A stretch of DNA of 64,000 nucleotides from Amycolatopsis sp. CA-230715 (GCF_018736145.1 NZ_CP059997.1:2293501-2357500), one strand, 5' to 3'. Counted from the stretch's first letter, positions 8,452-17,588 are shown. The notes: a model not told the origin generated them from the letters alone. Translations and numbers: made by a program.

Positions 8452-8661
8452 TCAGTGGCTGACGGCGCCGCCGAGGACGGCGAACAGGCCCTGCGACGCC
8501 CCGATCCCGAAAGTCACGCCCTGCTGGACGAGACTCGTCCCGGCGCCGATACCGGCGGAAACGGGGTCGAGCGGGGTCGTGGCGGCGGCCGCGGTGCCTC
8601 CGGACGCGAGCAGGACGAGCGCGGCGGCGGCGCCACCAGTGACGCGGGCAAGTCGGCGCAT
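8452..8661 (-). CDS. Small secreted hypothetical protein
   Basis: 69 residues. A typical Sec signal peptide covers about the first 27 residues (MRRLAR, then hydrophobic AAALVLLASG, and an AAA cleavage region), leaving a mature peptide of about 42 Gly/Val/Ala-rich residues without Cys. TTGGAGGAAGC just before the ATG is a strong ribosome-binding site. Function unknown. Confidence 0.7.
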   Translation of the reverse strand: MRRLARVTGGAAAALVLLASGGTAAAATTPLDPVSAGIGAGTSLVQQGVTFGIGASQGLFAVLGGAVSH

Positions 8662-8694
8662 GCTTCCTCCAAGGGATGATCAGCGCGGGTGAAC

Positions 8695-9573
8695 CTAACC
8701 CGGACGGGCGTCTTCGGGGGACCCCGATGACCCGATCGTGTCGCCGGGATCTCGCGCACGGCCGCGTGTGCTGGCCAGTCCCGCGGCCGTGACGATGCAC
8801 CCGATGCCGAGCCAGGCCGGGACTGGGAGCGTCTCCGCGAGCACCACCGCGCCGGCGATCCCGGCCACGGCCGGTTCGAGGCAGGCCAGCACAGCGACCA
8901 CGCGAGGCGGCACCCTGCGCAGTGCGGCCAGCTCGAGCGAGTACGGCAGGACGGCGGACAGGATCGCCACCCCGGCCCCGGCGAGCAGCACGTGCGGCCG
9001 GAACAGGGCCGCACCGTTCTCGGCCAGCCCGGCCGGGACGGTGAGCACCGCGGCGAAACCGACCGCGAGCGCGAGCAGCGAACCGTCGGCGCTGCGTTCC
9101 CCCGCCCGCCTGCTCAGGAGCAGGTAACCGCCCATCGCGACCGCGGAAACGACCGCGAACAGCACACCGGTGACCGCGAGCGCGTCGCCGCCCGGCCGGT
9201 GCACCAGCCAGACGCCGAACCCGGCCAGGCACGCGAACACGACGTCCGCGAGGCGGCGGCTGGTGATGATCGCGACGGTGAACGGGCCGAGCAGCTGGAT
9301 CCCGCTCGCCACTCCGAGCGGCAGGTATTCCAGTGCCGGGTAGATGGCGTTCATCCCGGCGATCGCGGCGCCGAACCCCGCGACGAGCGCGATCCGGCGC
9401 GGGTCGCGCGGCAACGCCGGGCGGGACACCGCGAGCAGCACCAGTGCGGCGAACCCCAGCCGGAGCGCCACCACGCCCCAGGGGCCGACCGAGCCGAACA
9501 GGCCCTTGCCGAACGCCTGTCCGAATTGGACGGACAGCACGCTCGCGAGCATGAGCACGGGTGCGGGGACCAT
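8695..9573 (-). CDS. EamA/DMT-family exporter (RhtA-like)
   Basis: 292 residues with ten predicted membrane helices in two EamA repeats. The N-terminus (LMLASVLSVQFGQAFGKGLF) and AALRRVPPRVVAVLACLEPAVAG resemble RhtA-type threonine/homoserine exporters of the drug/metabolite transporter superfamily. ATG 9573 matches the family N-terminus; an in-frame ATG at 9609 would add twelve polar residues and would place the start inside the divergent regulatory palindrome. It is divergent from a LysR regulator, the usual arrangement when the regulator controls the exporter. Confidence 0.82.
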   Translation of the reverse strand: MVPAPVLMLASVLSVQFGQAFGKGLFGSVGPWGVVALRLGFAALVLLAVSRPALPRDPRRIALVAGFGAAIAGMNAIYPALEYLPLGVASGIQLLGPFTVAIITSRRLADVVFACLAGFGVWLVHRPGGDALAVTGVLFAVVSAVAMGGYLLLSRRAGERSADGSLLALAVGFAAVLTVPAGLAENGAALFRPHVLLAGAGVAILSAVLPYSLELAALRRVPPRVVAVLACLEPAVAGIAGAVVLAETLPVPAWLGIGCIVTAAGLASTRGRARDPGDTIGSSGSPEDARPG

Positions 9574-9606
9574 GCCGCCAGCTTCACGTCGTCGACCGTG
9601 CACGTC

Positions 9607-9647
9607 CATCGAAAGTTTTTCGATGCTTCTTTGTAGAATCGCCTACA
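9607..9647. promoter_or_regulatory. Divergent promoter/operator between exporter and LysR genes
   Basis: Two palindromes lie side by side: CATCGAAA-GTT-TTTCGATG (9607-9625, perfect 8-bp arms) and TGTAG-N6-CTACA (9632-9647), the second containing a TAGAAT -10-like hexamer ending 7 bp before the LysR ATG, so that mRNA may be nearly leaderless. Both fit LysR-type binding sites. Confidence 0.6.
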
Positions 9648-10591
9648 TGATCGACCTGCGCCGCCTGCAGGTGCTGCGCGTCCTCGCCGCGAGTGGAACG
9701 GTCACGGCCGCAGCGCGCGAGCTGCACCTGACGCCGTCCGCGGTGTCCCAGCAGCTCCGCCTGCTGGCCGCCGAACTCGACGTCGACCTGTTGAGCCACG
9801 AGGGAAGGCGGGTGCGGCTCACCCCTGCCGCGCTGGCACTGCTCGGCCACGCCGACGAGCTGTACGCCGACTGGGAGCGCGCTCGGGCCGACCTCGCGCG
9901 GTACCGCGGCGGCGGTGTCGGCGGCATCCTGCGCGTGTGCGGAGTGTCTTCCGCGATCGCCGCGCTGGTCGCACCGGCCGCCCGCGCGCTGCGCGCCGAG
10001 GACATCACCGTGACCGTCGTCGAGGAGGAGACGAAGACCTGCTTCGACCGGCTGCTCAGCGGTGAGGCGGAAATCGCCGTCGTCCTGCCGACGCCCGACG
10101 TGCCGCCGATCGACGACACCCGCTTCTCCCGCCACGTGCTGCTCGACGACCCGCAGGACCTCCTGGTGCCGTCGGACCACGCGCTGTGCGGGCGCGCGGA
10201 GGTCGAACTCGCCGACGCGGCCGGGGAAAGCTGGATCGTGAAAACCAGGGACAACGACACCTACCAGCTCCTGCTCGCCGCGTGCGCCGCAGCCGGGTTC
10301 ACGCCCCGGATCGGCCCCGGTGTCAAGGAATGGTTCGCGGTGTCCGCGCTGGTTTCCAGCGGACTCGGCGTCTGCCTGCTACCGAGGATGGTGCCCGTGC
10401 CCGCGGAACACGCCGTGACGCGGCTGCCGTTGCACCGCACGCCGCGCCCTTCTCGCCGAATCGCGGCATATGTCCGTCGTGGCAGTGAAAATCATCCCGT
10501 GCTCACCGCCGGTATCGACGCGCTCAATGCGGCGGCGAGGTCGATCGCGATCGCGGATAACAGTTATCCTGGCGACGCTATTTCCCGCTGA
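9647..10591 (+). CDS. LysR-family transcriptional regulator
   Basis: 314 residues. The N-terminal winged HTH covers about residues 3-60 (GTVTAAARELHLTPSAVSQQ), and the rest is a periplasmic-binding-like effector domain of LysR type. It probably senses a small molecule and controls the divergent DMT exporter through the palindromes between them. The start ATG lies close behind a TAGAAT box with no ribosome-binding site, consistent with leaderless translation. Confidence 0.85.
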   Translation: MIDLRRLQVLRVLAASGTVTAAARELHLTPSAVSQQLRLLAAELDVDLLSHEGRRVRLTPAALALLGHADELYADWERARADLARYRGGGVGGILRVCGVSSAIAALVAPAARALRAEDITVTVVEEETKTCFDRLLSGEAEIAVVLPTPDVPPIDDTRFSRHVLLDDPQDLLVPSDHALCGRAEVELADAAGESWIVKTRDNDTYQLLLAACAAAGFTPRIGPGVKEWFAVSALVSSGLGVCLLPRMVPVPAEHAVTRLPLHRTPRPSRRIAAYVRRGSENHPVLTAGIDALNAAARSIAIADNSYPGDAISR

Positions 10592-10651
10592 CCGCCGGTC
10601 GGGCAAAAATCGAGTTCGGAAAGCTCGTTCCCGACGGAAGAAGGCGGTTCG

Positions 10652-11278
10652 ATGACCGAGATCAGCAGGCGCAACGCATTGGGCACGGGCGCGGGGGTCG
10701 CCGCGGCCATCGGCCTCGGCGGCGGCGCACCGGCGGCCGGCGCGGCGCCCGTTCCGCGGCAGGCGGCACATCTCTTCCCGCTGAGCAAGACGGCGCCGAG
10801 CAAGTTCGACGGCGGGACGCTGCGCGGCGCCAACGAGGACACTTTTCCCGTGCTGGCAGGGCAAAACGGCTCGGCGTACCTGGTCCACCTCGACGTCGGC
10901 GGCATCAGGGAGCCGCACTGGCACCCCAGCGCGTGGGAGCTGAACTACATCATCGCCGGCACCGCGAAATGGACGATCCTCGGCACGCACGCCGACGGTT
11001 CGTACCACAACGACGCCTTCGAAGCGGGCAAAGGCGATCTGGTGTTCGCGCCGACCGGATTCTTCCACTACTTCGAAAACGCCAGCACCACCGAAGGGCT
11101 CGACGTGCTGGTGATCTTCAACACCAGCACCGCGGAACCGAACGACGACATCGGTATTGTGGGCACCTTGAACTCGCTGCCGCGCGATGTTCTCGGCGCC
11201 GTTTTCGGCGTGCCCGCCTCGGCGTTCGGCGCCATCCCCCAGAAGATCGAACCCGTGGTGATCACGAAGCGCAAGTAA
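10652..11278 (+). CDS. Tat-exported cupin-domain protein
   Basis: 208 residues. The N-terminus has a twin-arginine signal (SRRNALGTGAGVAAAIGLGG). The cupin core carries a metal site at H89-W-H91 and E96 (HWHPSAWE), followed by a second motif (FAPTGFFHYFEN). This is the oxalate-decarboxylase-like cupin type (HxHxxxxE), but at this length a single domain is present instead of the two of OxdC, so the reaction is unknown. GAAGAAGG precedes the ATG. It is followed closely by a LysR gene on the same strand. Confidence 0.75.
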   Translation: MTEISRRNALGTGAGVAAAIGLGGGAPAAGAAPVPRQAAHLFPLSKTAPSKFDGGTLRGANEDTFPVLAGQNGSAYLVHLDVGGIREPHWHPSAWELNYIIAGTAKWTILGTHADGSYHNDAFEAGKGDLVFAPTGFFHYFENASTTEGLDVLVIFNTSTAEPNDDIGIVGTLNSLPRDVLGAVFGVPASAFGAIPQKIEPVVITKRK

Positions 11279-11333
11279 TGTTTTCCCGGCCACTTTCGCC
11301 GCACTGCGCGGAGGACTGTGGTAACCCGGATTG

Positions 11334-12173
11334 GTGCTTGATCCGGTGCAGTTGAGGACGTTCCTGGCGGTCGCGGAGGCGGGCGGGTTCAGCGAGGCGG
11401 CGCGACGGCTCGCCCTCGGCCAGTCGACGGTGAGCCAGCAGATCCGGCGGCTGGAGGCCGCTGTCGGCCGCGAGCTGTTCGCCCGCGACACCCATCGCGT
11501 CACCCTGACCGGCGACGGCGAGGTGATGACCGGGTTCGCCAGGAGCATTCTCGACCAGCAAGACACCGTCATGCGCTACTTCTCGCGGCCGGAGCTGCGC
11601 GGCCGGATCCGCCTCGGCGTCAGCGAGGACCTCGTCCTCGGCAGGCTCCCGGAGGTGCTGCGGCGGTTCCGGCACAGCCATCCGATGGTCGATCTCGAAC
11701 TCACCGTGGAGCTCAGCGCGGTGCTGCACGACCAGCTCGCCGCGGACAAGCTGGACCTCGTGTTCGCCAAGCGCGGGTCCGGCGAGAGCGGTATGCGGAC
11801 CGACCCGCTGGTCTGGGTCGGCGCGCCGGGACTACGGCTCGATCGCGGCGAACCGGTGCCGCTCGTGGTGTACCCGGAACCGAGCATCACCCGCACGCGA
11901 GCACTGGAGTCCTTGCGGCGCAACGGGTTCAGCTGGCGGATCGCCTGCACGTGCGATCGGCTCAACGGGCTGCGCGCGGCCACGCTCGCCGGGCTCGGGG
12001 TCGCGGTGTTCGCGGCCTCGGTGGTGCCGGACGGGCTCGGCGAGCTGGTCGACCCCCTGCCCGATCCCGGTTCCGTGGTGTTCGCGCTGACGAGCCGCCG
12101 TCCGGTGACGCACGGACCGGTGGCGGCGCTGGCGGAGGTGATCGGGTCGTACCCGTGGCCGGGCACCGCCTGA
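11334..12173 (+). CDS. LysR-family transcriptional regulator
   Basis: 279 residues with a LysR HTH (GGFSEAARRLALGQSTVSQQ) and a substrate-binding domain of LysR fold. GTG 11334 gives the usual (M)LDPVQLRTF start; a TTG three bases upstream is also in frame. No clear ribosome-binding site is close by. It follows the cupin gene by 55 bp and could share its transcript or control it. Effector unknown. Confidence 0.83.
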   Translation: MLDPVQLRTFLAVAEAGGFSEAARRLALGQSTVSQQIRRLEAAVGRELFARDTHRVTLTGDGEVMTGFARSILDQQDTVMRYFSRPELRGRIRLGVSEDLVLGRLPEVLRRFRHSHPMVDLELTVELSAVLHDQLAADKLDLVFAKRGSGESGMRTDPLVWVGAPGLRLDRGEPVPLVVYPEPSITRTRALESLRRNGFSWRIACTCDRLNGLRAATLAGLGVAVFAASVVPDGLGELVDPLPDPGSVVFALTSRRPVTHGPVAALAEVIGSYPWPGTA

Positions 12174-12447
12174 CGGCTCGCGTCGCGAAGACGCACGCGT
12201 GCCGCCCGCTCCAGCAGTTCCCGCGGAATTGTCGGCGCATCGCGGTAGACTTGAAATCGGGGGACCCCCGAATCGAACGAAAGGGCATTCTCGTACGATT
12301 CGCTTGCGTTTTACGGAGATGTGTGCTTACCCGCCATCAAGCCCTCGGGAAGACCCACAGAAGCGCATATTCCCTGGTAAGAGTGTCGTGACAGCCCGTG
12401 ATCCACGCCTACACGAAAGTGTGAGGCGATCGACGTGCCCAGGACCT

Positions 12448-12460
12448 TAGAATTGTGAGG
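12448..12460 (+). promoter_or_regulatory. -10 box for a leaderless transcript
   Basis: TAGAAT at 12448-12453 lies 6 bp before the GTG of the HNH gene, leaving no room for a ribosome-binding site and pointing to leaderless initiation. The rest of the 286-bp gap (12174-12459) shows nothing else recognisable. Confidence 0.4.
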
Positions 12461-13599
12461 TGGCTATCGAAGAAACCTCTGAAATTTCCCTGCTCACTGA
12501 TTCCGTGGCCCGCTCGAACCGGATAATCCGGGGCGAGCAGGCGTCGGTGCTGCGCAGTATCGCGAAGATGAGCCGCCTGGCGTCGCGAAGATCGACGGTG
12601 GGGCAGGTCGCGTTGCTGTGTTCGCTGACGCAGCGCGCGGCGGAGCGCAAGGTCGCGCTCGCTGACGCGGTGACTTCCTACCTGCCCAAGACACTGGAAG
12701 CGATGGAGGCGGGAGTGCTCGACGAGTACGCCGCCTCCCGGGTGTTCGACGCCACCGCGTACGCGCCGAAGGAAGTGGCGTCCCAAGTGGACGCGATGCT
12801 GGTGGGCAGGTTCGAAGGGCGCAACCCGTCGGCGTTGCGGCGGATCGTGAACTCGCTCCTGCTGCGGGTCGATCCGGAAGGGTACGAGCGGCGGCGCAAA
12901 GCCAAGGCCGCGGCGCGGACACTCGAAATCCGGCACCGGGATCACGGATCGTCGGCCCTGTTCGCCGAGCTCCCCTCCGACCGAGCGCAGGCGCTCTACG
13001 CCGCCTGCGACCAGGACGCGCTCGCGAAGAAGCGAAAGGGCGACGAGCGCACCATGGATCAGCTGCGCGTCGACGCGCTGGTCGAACGGTGCCTCGCGGG
13101 CGCCTGCGACGGGAAACCGAAGGCGCAGATCTTCGTGTACGTCGACCTGACCACCCTGATGGGCATGCGGAACGACCCCGCCGAACTGGCCGGTTGCGGC
13201 GAGATCTCACCGGAACTGGCACGCGAAATCGCGTTCGACACCAAGTCCACCTGGTACCGCATCATCACCGAGCCGATCACCGGCCTGCCAGCCGACATCG
13301 GCCGCAAGAGCTACCGGCCGTCGGCGGCGATGCGGCGGTACGTCCAGGTCACCCATCGCATCTGCTGCATGCCGGGGTGCACCCGGCCCGCCCAGTACAC
13401 CGATCTCGACCACGCGACACCGTGGGCGGAGGGCGGCGGCACCGACAAGATCAACATGCGGCCGTTCTGCCGCGTCCATCACCTGCTCCGCAACGAACCA
13501 GGATGGGAGTTCCACACCGACGAGCGCGGCGTCCTCACCGTCACCACCCCGGACGGCCGCAGCTACACCGACGAGCCCACGGCCACCGGATTCGCCTGA
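12460..13599 (+). CDS. DUF222 / HNH endonuclease protein (13E12-repeat family)
   Basis: 379 residues of the family known from mycobacteria as the 13E12 repeat. The N-terminal two thirds are the helical DUF222 region, and the C-terminus is an HNH nuclease fold: CCMPGC, then TDLDHATPW, GGGTDKINMRPFC and VHH, with all metal and catalytic positions intact. These proteins are present in many near-identical copies in actinobacterial genomes and behave like mobile or repetitive coding elements. No flanking mobile DNA is visible here. Confidence 0.85.
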   Translation: MAIEETSEISLLTDSVARSNRIIRGEQASVLRSIAKMSRLASRRSTVGQVALLCSLTQRAAERKVALADAVTSYLPKTLEAMEAGVLDEYAASRVFDATAYAPKEVASQVDAMLVGRFEGRNPSALRRIVNSLLLRVDPEGYERRRKAKAAARTLEIRHRDHGSSALFAELPSDRAQALYAACDQDALAKKRKGDERTMDQLRVDALVERCLAGACDGKPKAQIFVYVDLTTLMGMRNDPAELAGCGEISPELAREIAFDTKSTWYRIITEPITGLPADIGRKSYRPSAAMRRYVQVTHRICCMPGCTRPAQYTDLDHATPWAEGGGTDKINMRPFCRVHHLLRNEPGWEFHTDERGVLTVTTPDGRSYTDEPTATGFA

Positions 13600-13627
13600 C
13601 CGGACGGCGCTTCGGCACAATCGGCGC

Positions 13628-14008
13628 GTGACCACCCCGAAGCGCTGCCCTTGCGGCACCGGCGAAACCTACGACGACTGCTGCGGGCCGTTCCACCGCG
13701 GGGCGGCTTCGGCACCGACCGCCGAACACCTGATGCGCTCCCGGTTCAGCGCGTTCGCGGTGGGCGACGCCGGATACCTGGTGCGGACCTGGTCGGCGAA
13801 GACCCGGCCGGAACGGCTCGAGCTCGACCCGGACCAGCGCTGGGTCCTGCTCGAAGTCCTCGGCAGGACCGGCGGCGGGCTGCTGCAGTCCGACGGCACC
13901 GTCGAATTCGTTGCGCACTACCGCTTCCGGGGTGAACGCGGCGAACTGCGGGAGAACAGCCTGTTCGCCCGCGAGGACAGCACCTGGAAATACGTTCGCG
14001 CACTCTAG
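13628..14008 (+). CDS. YchJ-family (UPF0225) SEC-C motif protein
   Basis: 126 residues. It begins with the SEC-C zinc motif CPCGTGETYDDCCGP at residues 8-22, followed by the YchJ NTF2-like domain (LMRSRFSAFAVGDAGYLVRTW, VEFVAHYRF, RENSLFAREDSTWKYV). This is the full YchJ layout. The family is conserved but of unknown function. It starts with GTG 28 bp after the HNH gene and precedes the 377-residue gene by 23 bp, so the two may be cotranscribed. Confidence 0.85.
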   Translation: MTTPKRCPCGTGETYDDCCGPFHRGAASAPTAEHLMRSRFSAFAVGDAGYLVRTWSAKTRPERLELDPDQRWVLLEVLGRTGGGLLQSDGTVEFVAHYRFRGERGELRENSLFAREDSTWKYVRAL

Positions 14009-14031
14009 GAGGGAACCGACAAGATGCGCAC

Positions 14032-15165
14032 GTGACCGAACGCGCGCTCGTGAACTTCTTCTACGCCCATCCCGTCGGGCATGCCATCGAGGCACTGCAC
14101 TACTGCCAAGGGCACTACGCGGCGAACCCGGACCGGCAGATCGCGGTGGCGCTCAACGCCGCGACCCCGGTCGAACTGGCCTCGTACTGCCCCGCGGTCA
14201 GCGCGGCCTACGCGATCGACCACCCCTTCGTCGAGCCGTGCCCCGACGAAGGCGGCAGGTTCGACGGCGTCCCGGGCGAGTGGGACTGGATACTCGACGA
14301 CTTCCGTCGCTACCAAGACATCCAGCTTTCCACTTTTCCCGGGCTCCGCGACTACTACGCCGCTTCCGATCGCCGCTTGACCGCGCGGTCCGGCCGTTCC
14401 GTGGTCAGCGATCCGGCCGCGGGTTACCTGCGGCACCAGCAATTGCGGTTGGCGCTGCCGGAATCGGCCAGGGCGGCGGCGACCGCGCGGCTCGGTGACC
14501 GTCCCGACCGGATCGTGGTGATGCCGGCCGGGTCGAGCCCGTCGCCGCTCTACCCGTCGCCGCGGTCGTGGACGCTCATCCTCGACGCGATACACGAAGA
14601 GTTCCCCGACGCGCAGATCGTGTTGCTGGGCAAGCTCGCGCGGTCCGAACGCACCACGACCTCGTTCGGTGAGGCAGAGCTCGCCGCTCTGCTCTCCCAC
14701 CGGTCGCGGCCGGTGAACTGCTTCGATCTCCCCTTGGCGGAACAACTCGCCGCGGTGGAGGCGGCCGGGGTCTTCCTCTCTCCGCACACCGGTTTCGGAC
14801 TGGCCGCGCTGGCCGTGGGCACGCCGTGGCTGACGCTGTCCGGCGGCCGCTGGTTCGAGTACTTCTTCAACCACGTCCCGTTCCGGTCGATCCTCCCGGA
14901 CCCCGGCCGCTATCCCAGCTTCACCCAGTTCGACGACGCCGAGATCATCGTCGACGGCGAGGACGGCCGCCGGACACCGAGCATGACGCTGGCGAGGATC
15001 ACCGAAGACCTCGACCGCATCGTGCTCGCGTGCCGGGAACTGCTGGACGGCAGCCTGACCTACGACCAAGCGCTGCGTGACTACTTTCCCGCACTCGTTG
15101 CCGCTCATGGCGGCGACGCATCAGCCATTTGGTCCATCGACGGCGTGCACTTCGATTACTTGTAG
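14032..15165 (+). CDS. Conserved hypothetical protein, glycosyltransferase-9-like C-terminal half
   Basis: 377 residues without a confident family. The C-terminal half resembles heptosyltransferase/GT9-type folds (VVMPAGSSPSPLYPSPRSW, then DAQIVLLGK, VEAAGVFLSPHTGFGLAALAVGTPW), where GxFxSPHTGxGxxA would line the nucleotide-sugar site. GTG 14032 overlaps the stop of a three-codon ORF (ATG CGC ACG TGA, 14024-14035), which is the one placed correctly behind the AGGAGGG ribosome-binding site. A sugar-transfer role is inference. Confidence 0.6.
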   Translation: MTERALVNFFYAHPVGHAIEALHYCQGHYAANPDRQIAVALNAATPVELASYCPAVSAAYAIDHPFVEPCPDEGGRFDGVPGEWDWILDDFRRYQDIQLSTFPGLRDYYAASDRRLTARSGRSVVSDPAAGYLRHQQLRLALPESARAAATARLGDRPDRIVVMPAGSSPSPLYPSPRSWTLILDAIHEEFPDAQIVLLGKLARSERTTTSFGEAELAALLSHRSRPVNCFDLPLAEQLAAVEAAGVFLSPHTGFGLAALAVGTPWLTLSGGRWFEYFFNHVPFRSILPDPGRYPSFTQFDDAEIIVDGEDGRRTPSMTLARITEDLDRIVLACRELLDGSLTYDQALRDYFPALVAAHGGDASAIWSIDGVHFDYL

Positions 15166-15180
15166 GACACGCGATCGCTT

Positions 15181-16548
15181 TCAGGGCACCGAAATCGGAT
15201 GGTTCACGTGGAACATCGCACGCGGGTCGTGCCGCGCGCGGATTTCGGTGAGCCGCCGGTAGTCCCCCGGCGCGAACGCGGCGGCGATCTCCGCACCGCC
15301 GAGTTCGTCGAAGGTGAAGTTCAGCGACCGCCCCATCGCGTTCGCGGACCACGGCGCGAGAAGATCACGATGCAACGCCCGCACCGATTCCCGCTCGCCC
15401 GGCTCCACCGGGGACAGCACGCTGAGCGAGTACCCCGCATCGCGGTGTCCGACGGCGTTCGGGATCTTCGGCGACCTGGCGAGCGCGCCGCCCAGATGCC
15501 GCAACCCGACCACGCACATCACCGGCGCCGATGGTCCCGCCGCCTTCGTCAACGTGGTCAGCAGGTCCGGGTCGAGGTCACGCACCAGGAGGTTCGCCGA
15601 CCGGTAGGCGTGCGGCCGGTCCGGCTCGTCGAAGACCGCGCCCGACTCCGTGAACGGGACTTCCCGCACGGTGTCGCGGACGGTCGGCCCCAGCGCGCGC
15701 ACCGGCTCGAGCAGCCGCTCACCGTCCTCGGGTGAACCGGCGTAGGCGATCTGCACCTGCGCGATGTGCTTGCCGCGCAACGGTTCCGGCACCATCGGCA
15801 GATCCGGGAAGGGCAGCATCGCCACCGCGGCGGTCATCTCGTCCGGCAGGTCCCGGGTCCAGCGGTGCCATCCGGCCAGGATCTCCGGCACCTCGTCCGC
15901 GTCGAAGAACAGGCCACCGCCGTAGATCCGGGAAACCGGCACGAGGTCGATCTCCATCCCGGTGACGACGCCGAAGTTGCCCCCGCCGCCGCGCAGCGCC
16001 CAGAACAGGTCGGGGTCGCTCGCGCCGGTCACCTCACGCAGCTTTCCGTCCGCGGTCACCAGGTCGATGCGGCGCACGTGGTCGGCGGCGAACCCGTACT
16101 TCCTCGCCAGCAGGCCGACACCGCCGCCGAGTGTGTAGGACACTGCGCCGACGCCGGGAAAACTGCCGGACAGGGGCGCGAGCCCGTGCGGCGCGGTCGC
16201 TTCGATCACCTGGTGCCAGGTGGCACCAGCCTCGATCCACGCCGTGCGCGCCGCCGGATCCACTTCGACCCCGGACATCCGCCGCGTGCTGATCAGCACG
16301 CCACCGTCCAGTGCGCGGTTCTGCCCGTGTCCGGTCGCCTGCACCGCGACACGGCTTCCGCGGGCGGCAGCGAACTCGACAGCTGTTCGCACGTCGTCCG
16401 CGCTCTCCGCGCCGACCAGCACTTCGGGCTGGTGCGGGTCGAGCAGTTGGAAGCCCGTCCGTTCCTCGTCGTAGCCGTGGTCACCGGGCCGGGTCACCGA
16501 GCCGGTGACCCCGAGCGCGTCGATCTGGTTCTTCGTCGTTTCAGCCAT
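15181..16548 (-). CDS. FAD-linked oxidase (BBE/VAO family)
   Basis: 455 residues of the berberine-bridge-enzyme-like flavin oxidases. The PP-loop (VAVQATGHGQNRALDGG) contains His74 at the covalent-FAD position, followed by SYTLGGGVGLLARKYG, FWALRGGGGNFGVVTGME and a C-terminal BBE segment (ARHDPRAMFHVNHPI). Such enzymes oxidise alcohols, sugars or natural-product intermediates and reduce O2. ATG 16548 is chosen as the first Met directly before family-like sequence. It is divergent from a WYL regulator across a perfect 31-bp palindrome and is presumably its target. Confidence 0.85.
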   Translation of the reverse strand: MAETTKNQIDALGVTGSVTRPGDHGYDEERTGFQLLDPHQPEVLVGAESADDVRTAVEFAAARGSRVAVQATGHGQNRALDGGVLISTRRMSGVEVDPAARTAWIEAGATWHQVIEATAPHGLAPLSGSFPGVGAVSYTLGGGVGLLARKYGFAADHVRRIDLVTADGKLREVTGASDPDLFWALRGGGGNFGVVTGMEIDLVPVSRIYGGGLFFDADEVPEILAGWHRWTRDLPDEMTAAVAMLPFPDLPMVPEPLRGKHIAQVQIAYAGSPEDGERLLEPVRALGPTVRDTVREVPFTESGAVFDEPDRPHAYRSANLLVRDLDPDLLTTLTKAAGPSAPVMCVVGLRHLGGALARSPKIPNAVGHRDAGYSLSVLSPVEPGERESVRALHRDLLAPWSANAMGRSLNFTFDELGGAEIAAAFAPGDYRRLTEIRARHDPRAMFHVNHPISVP

Positions 16549-16564
16549 GAAAGCCACCGTAGAA

Positions 16565-16595
16565 CGCCTTGAGGACATAACTTGTCCTCAAGGCG
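16565..16595. promoter_or_regulatory. 31-bp operator palindrome between oxidase and WYL genes
   Basis: Perfect 13-bp arms CGCCTTGAGGACA and TGTCCTCAAGGCG flank a 5-bp centre (TAACT). It is central in the 62-bp divergent intergenic region, so one bound regulator could block both promoters. The WYL protein next door is the obvious ligand. Confidence 0.75.
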
Positions 16596-16610
16596 TGGCA
16601 TTCTGGACCG

Positions 16611-17588
16611 GTGGACGAAGGATCGACGCGCAAGGACATGCCAGGCCGCCTTCTCCGGCTGCTGTCGCTCCTGGAGAGCAGGCGCGAGTGGTCCGGTCAG
16701 GACCTCGCGGACCGGCTCGGGGTGACCAGCAGGACCTTGCGCCGCGACATCGACCGCCTGCGCCGCCTCGACTACCCCGTGGACAGCACCACCGGGACCG
16801 CGGGCGGCTACCGGCTGGCGTCCGGGAAGAACCTGCCGCCGCTCCTGCTCGACGACGAAGAGGCGATCGCGGTCGCCGTCGGTCTGGTGACCTCGGCGAA
16901 CGGCAGCGTCGCCGGGATCGAGGACAGCTCGGTGCGGGCACTGACGAAACTGGAACAGGTACTGCCCGCGCGCCTCCGCCCGAGGCTCGCCGCGTTGACG
17001 AGTGCCGCGGTCATCCCCCACCGCGACGCCCCGCGCGTGAACCCGGCCGTGCTCGCCGTCATCGCGGGGTGCTGCCGCGACCACGAAATCCTGTCGTTCG
17101 GTTACCTGACCCGCGACGGGTCGCCCGGCGAGCGCCGGGTCGAGCCGCACCACCTCGTGATCGCGCGCGGCTACTGGTACCTGATCGCCCACGATCCCGC
17201 CCGCGACGACTGGCGCACCTTTCGCGTCGACCGGATCTCCGATCCCGCCCCGACGCACCGACGGTTCACCCCGCGCGAACTCCCCGCGCCGGACCCGGCG
17301 ACCTACCTCACGCGCGCGCTCGCGACGGCGCCGTACCGGCACACCGCGCACCTACGCGTCGAGCTGTCAGTGGAAGAGGTCAAGGCCGGGTTGTTCGCGG
17401 CCGTGCCGGGCGGCATCGAGCCCGACGGCCCCGGCCGGTGCACCGTCCGGATCAGCGCCGAATCGGCGGATCTCGTGGTGCAGTACGTCGCCGCGATCGC
17501 CGCACTCGGCGCCCCGTTCACCGTCGACGCGCCCGAAGCGGTCACCGCACGGGTCGCGACCCTCGCGCGCCGGCTCGGCGCCGTCTGA
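16611..17588 (+). CDS. HTH/WYL-domain transcriptional regulator (YafY/DeoR-like)
   Basis: 325 residues. N-terminal HTH_11 at about 10-60 (WSGQDLADRLGVTSRTLRRD), then the WYL domain with GYWYLIAHDPARDDWRTFRVDRI around residues 185-207, and a WCX-like C-terminal domain. WYL regulators bind nucleic acid or nucleotide ligands and often control a divergent gene. GTG 16611 is taken as start; ATG 16638 is possible. Its 3' end overlaps the convergent sensor-kinase gene by 47 bp. Confidence 0.83.
   Translation: MDEGSTRKDMPGRLLRLLSLLESRREWSGQDLADRLGVTSRTLRRDIDRLRRLDYPVDSTTGTAGGYRLASGKNLPPLLLDDEEAIAVAVGLVTSANGSVAGIEDSSVRALTKLEQVLPARLRPRLAALTSAAVIPHRDAPRVNPAVLAVIAGCCRDHEILSFGYLTRDGSPGERRVEPHHLVIARGYWYLIAHDPARDDWRTFRVDRISDPAPTHRRFTPRELPAPDPATYLTRALATAPYRHTAHLRVELSVEEVKAGLFAAVPGGIEPDGPGRCTVRISAESADLVVQYVAAIAALGAPFTVDAPEAVTARVATLARRLGAV

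Noticed and set aside
12460..13599. Insertion sequence around the HNH (13E12) gene
   Set aside because: No terminal inverted repeats or target duplication are visible, and the protein is a DUF222/HNH family member, not a transposase.
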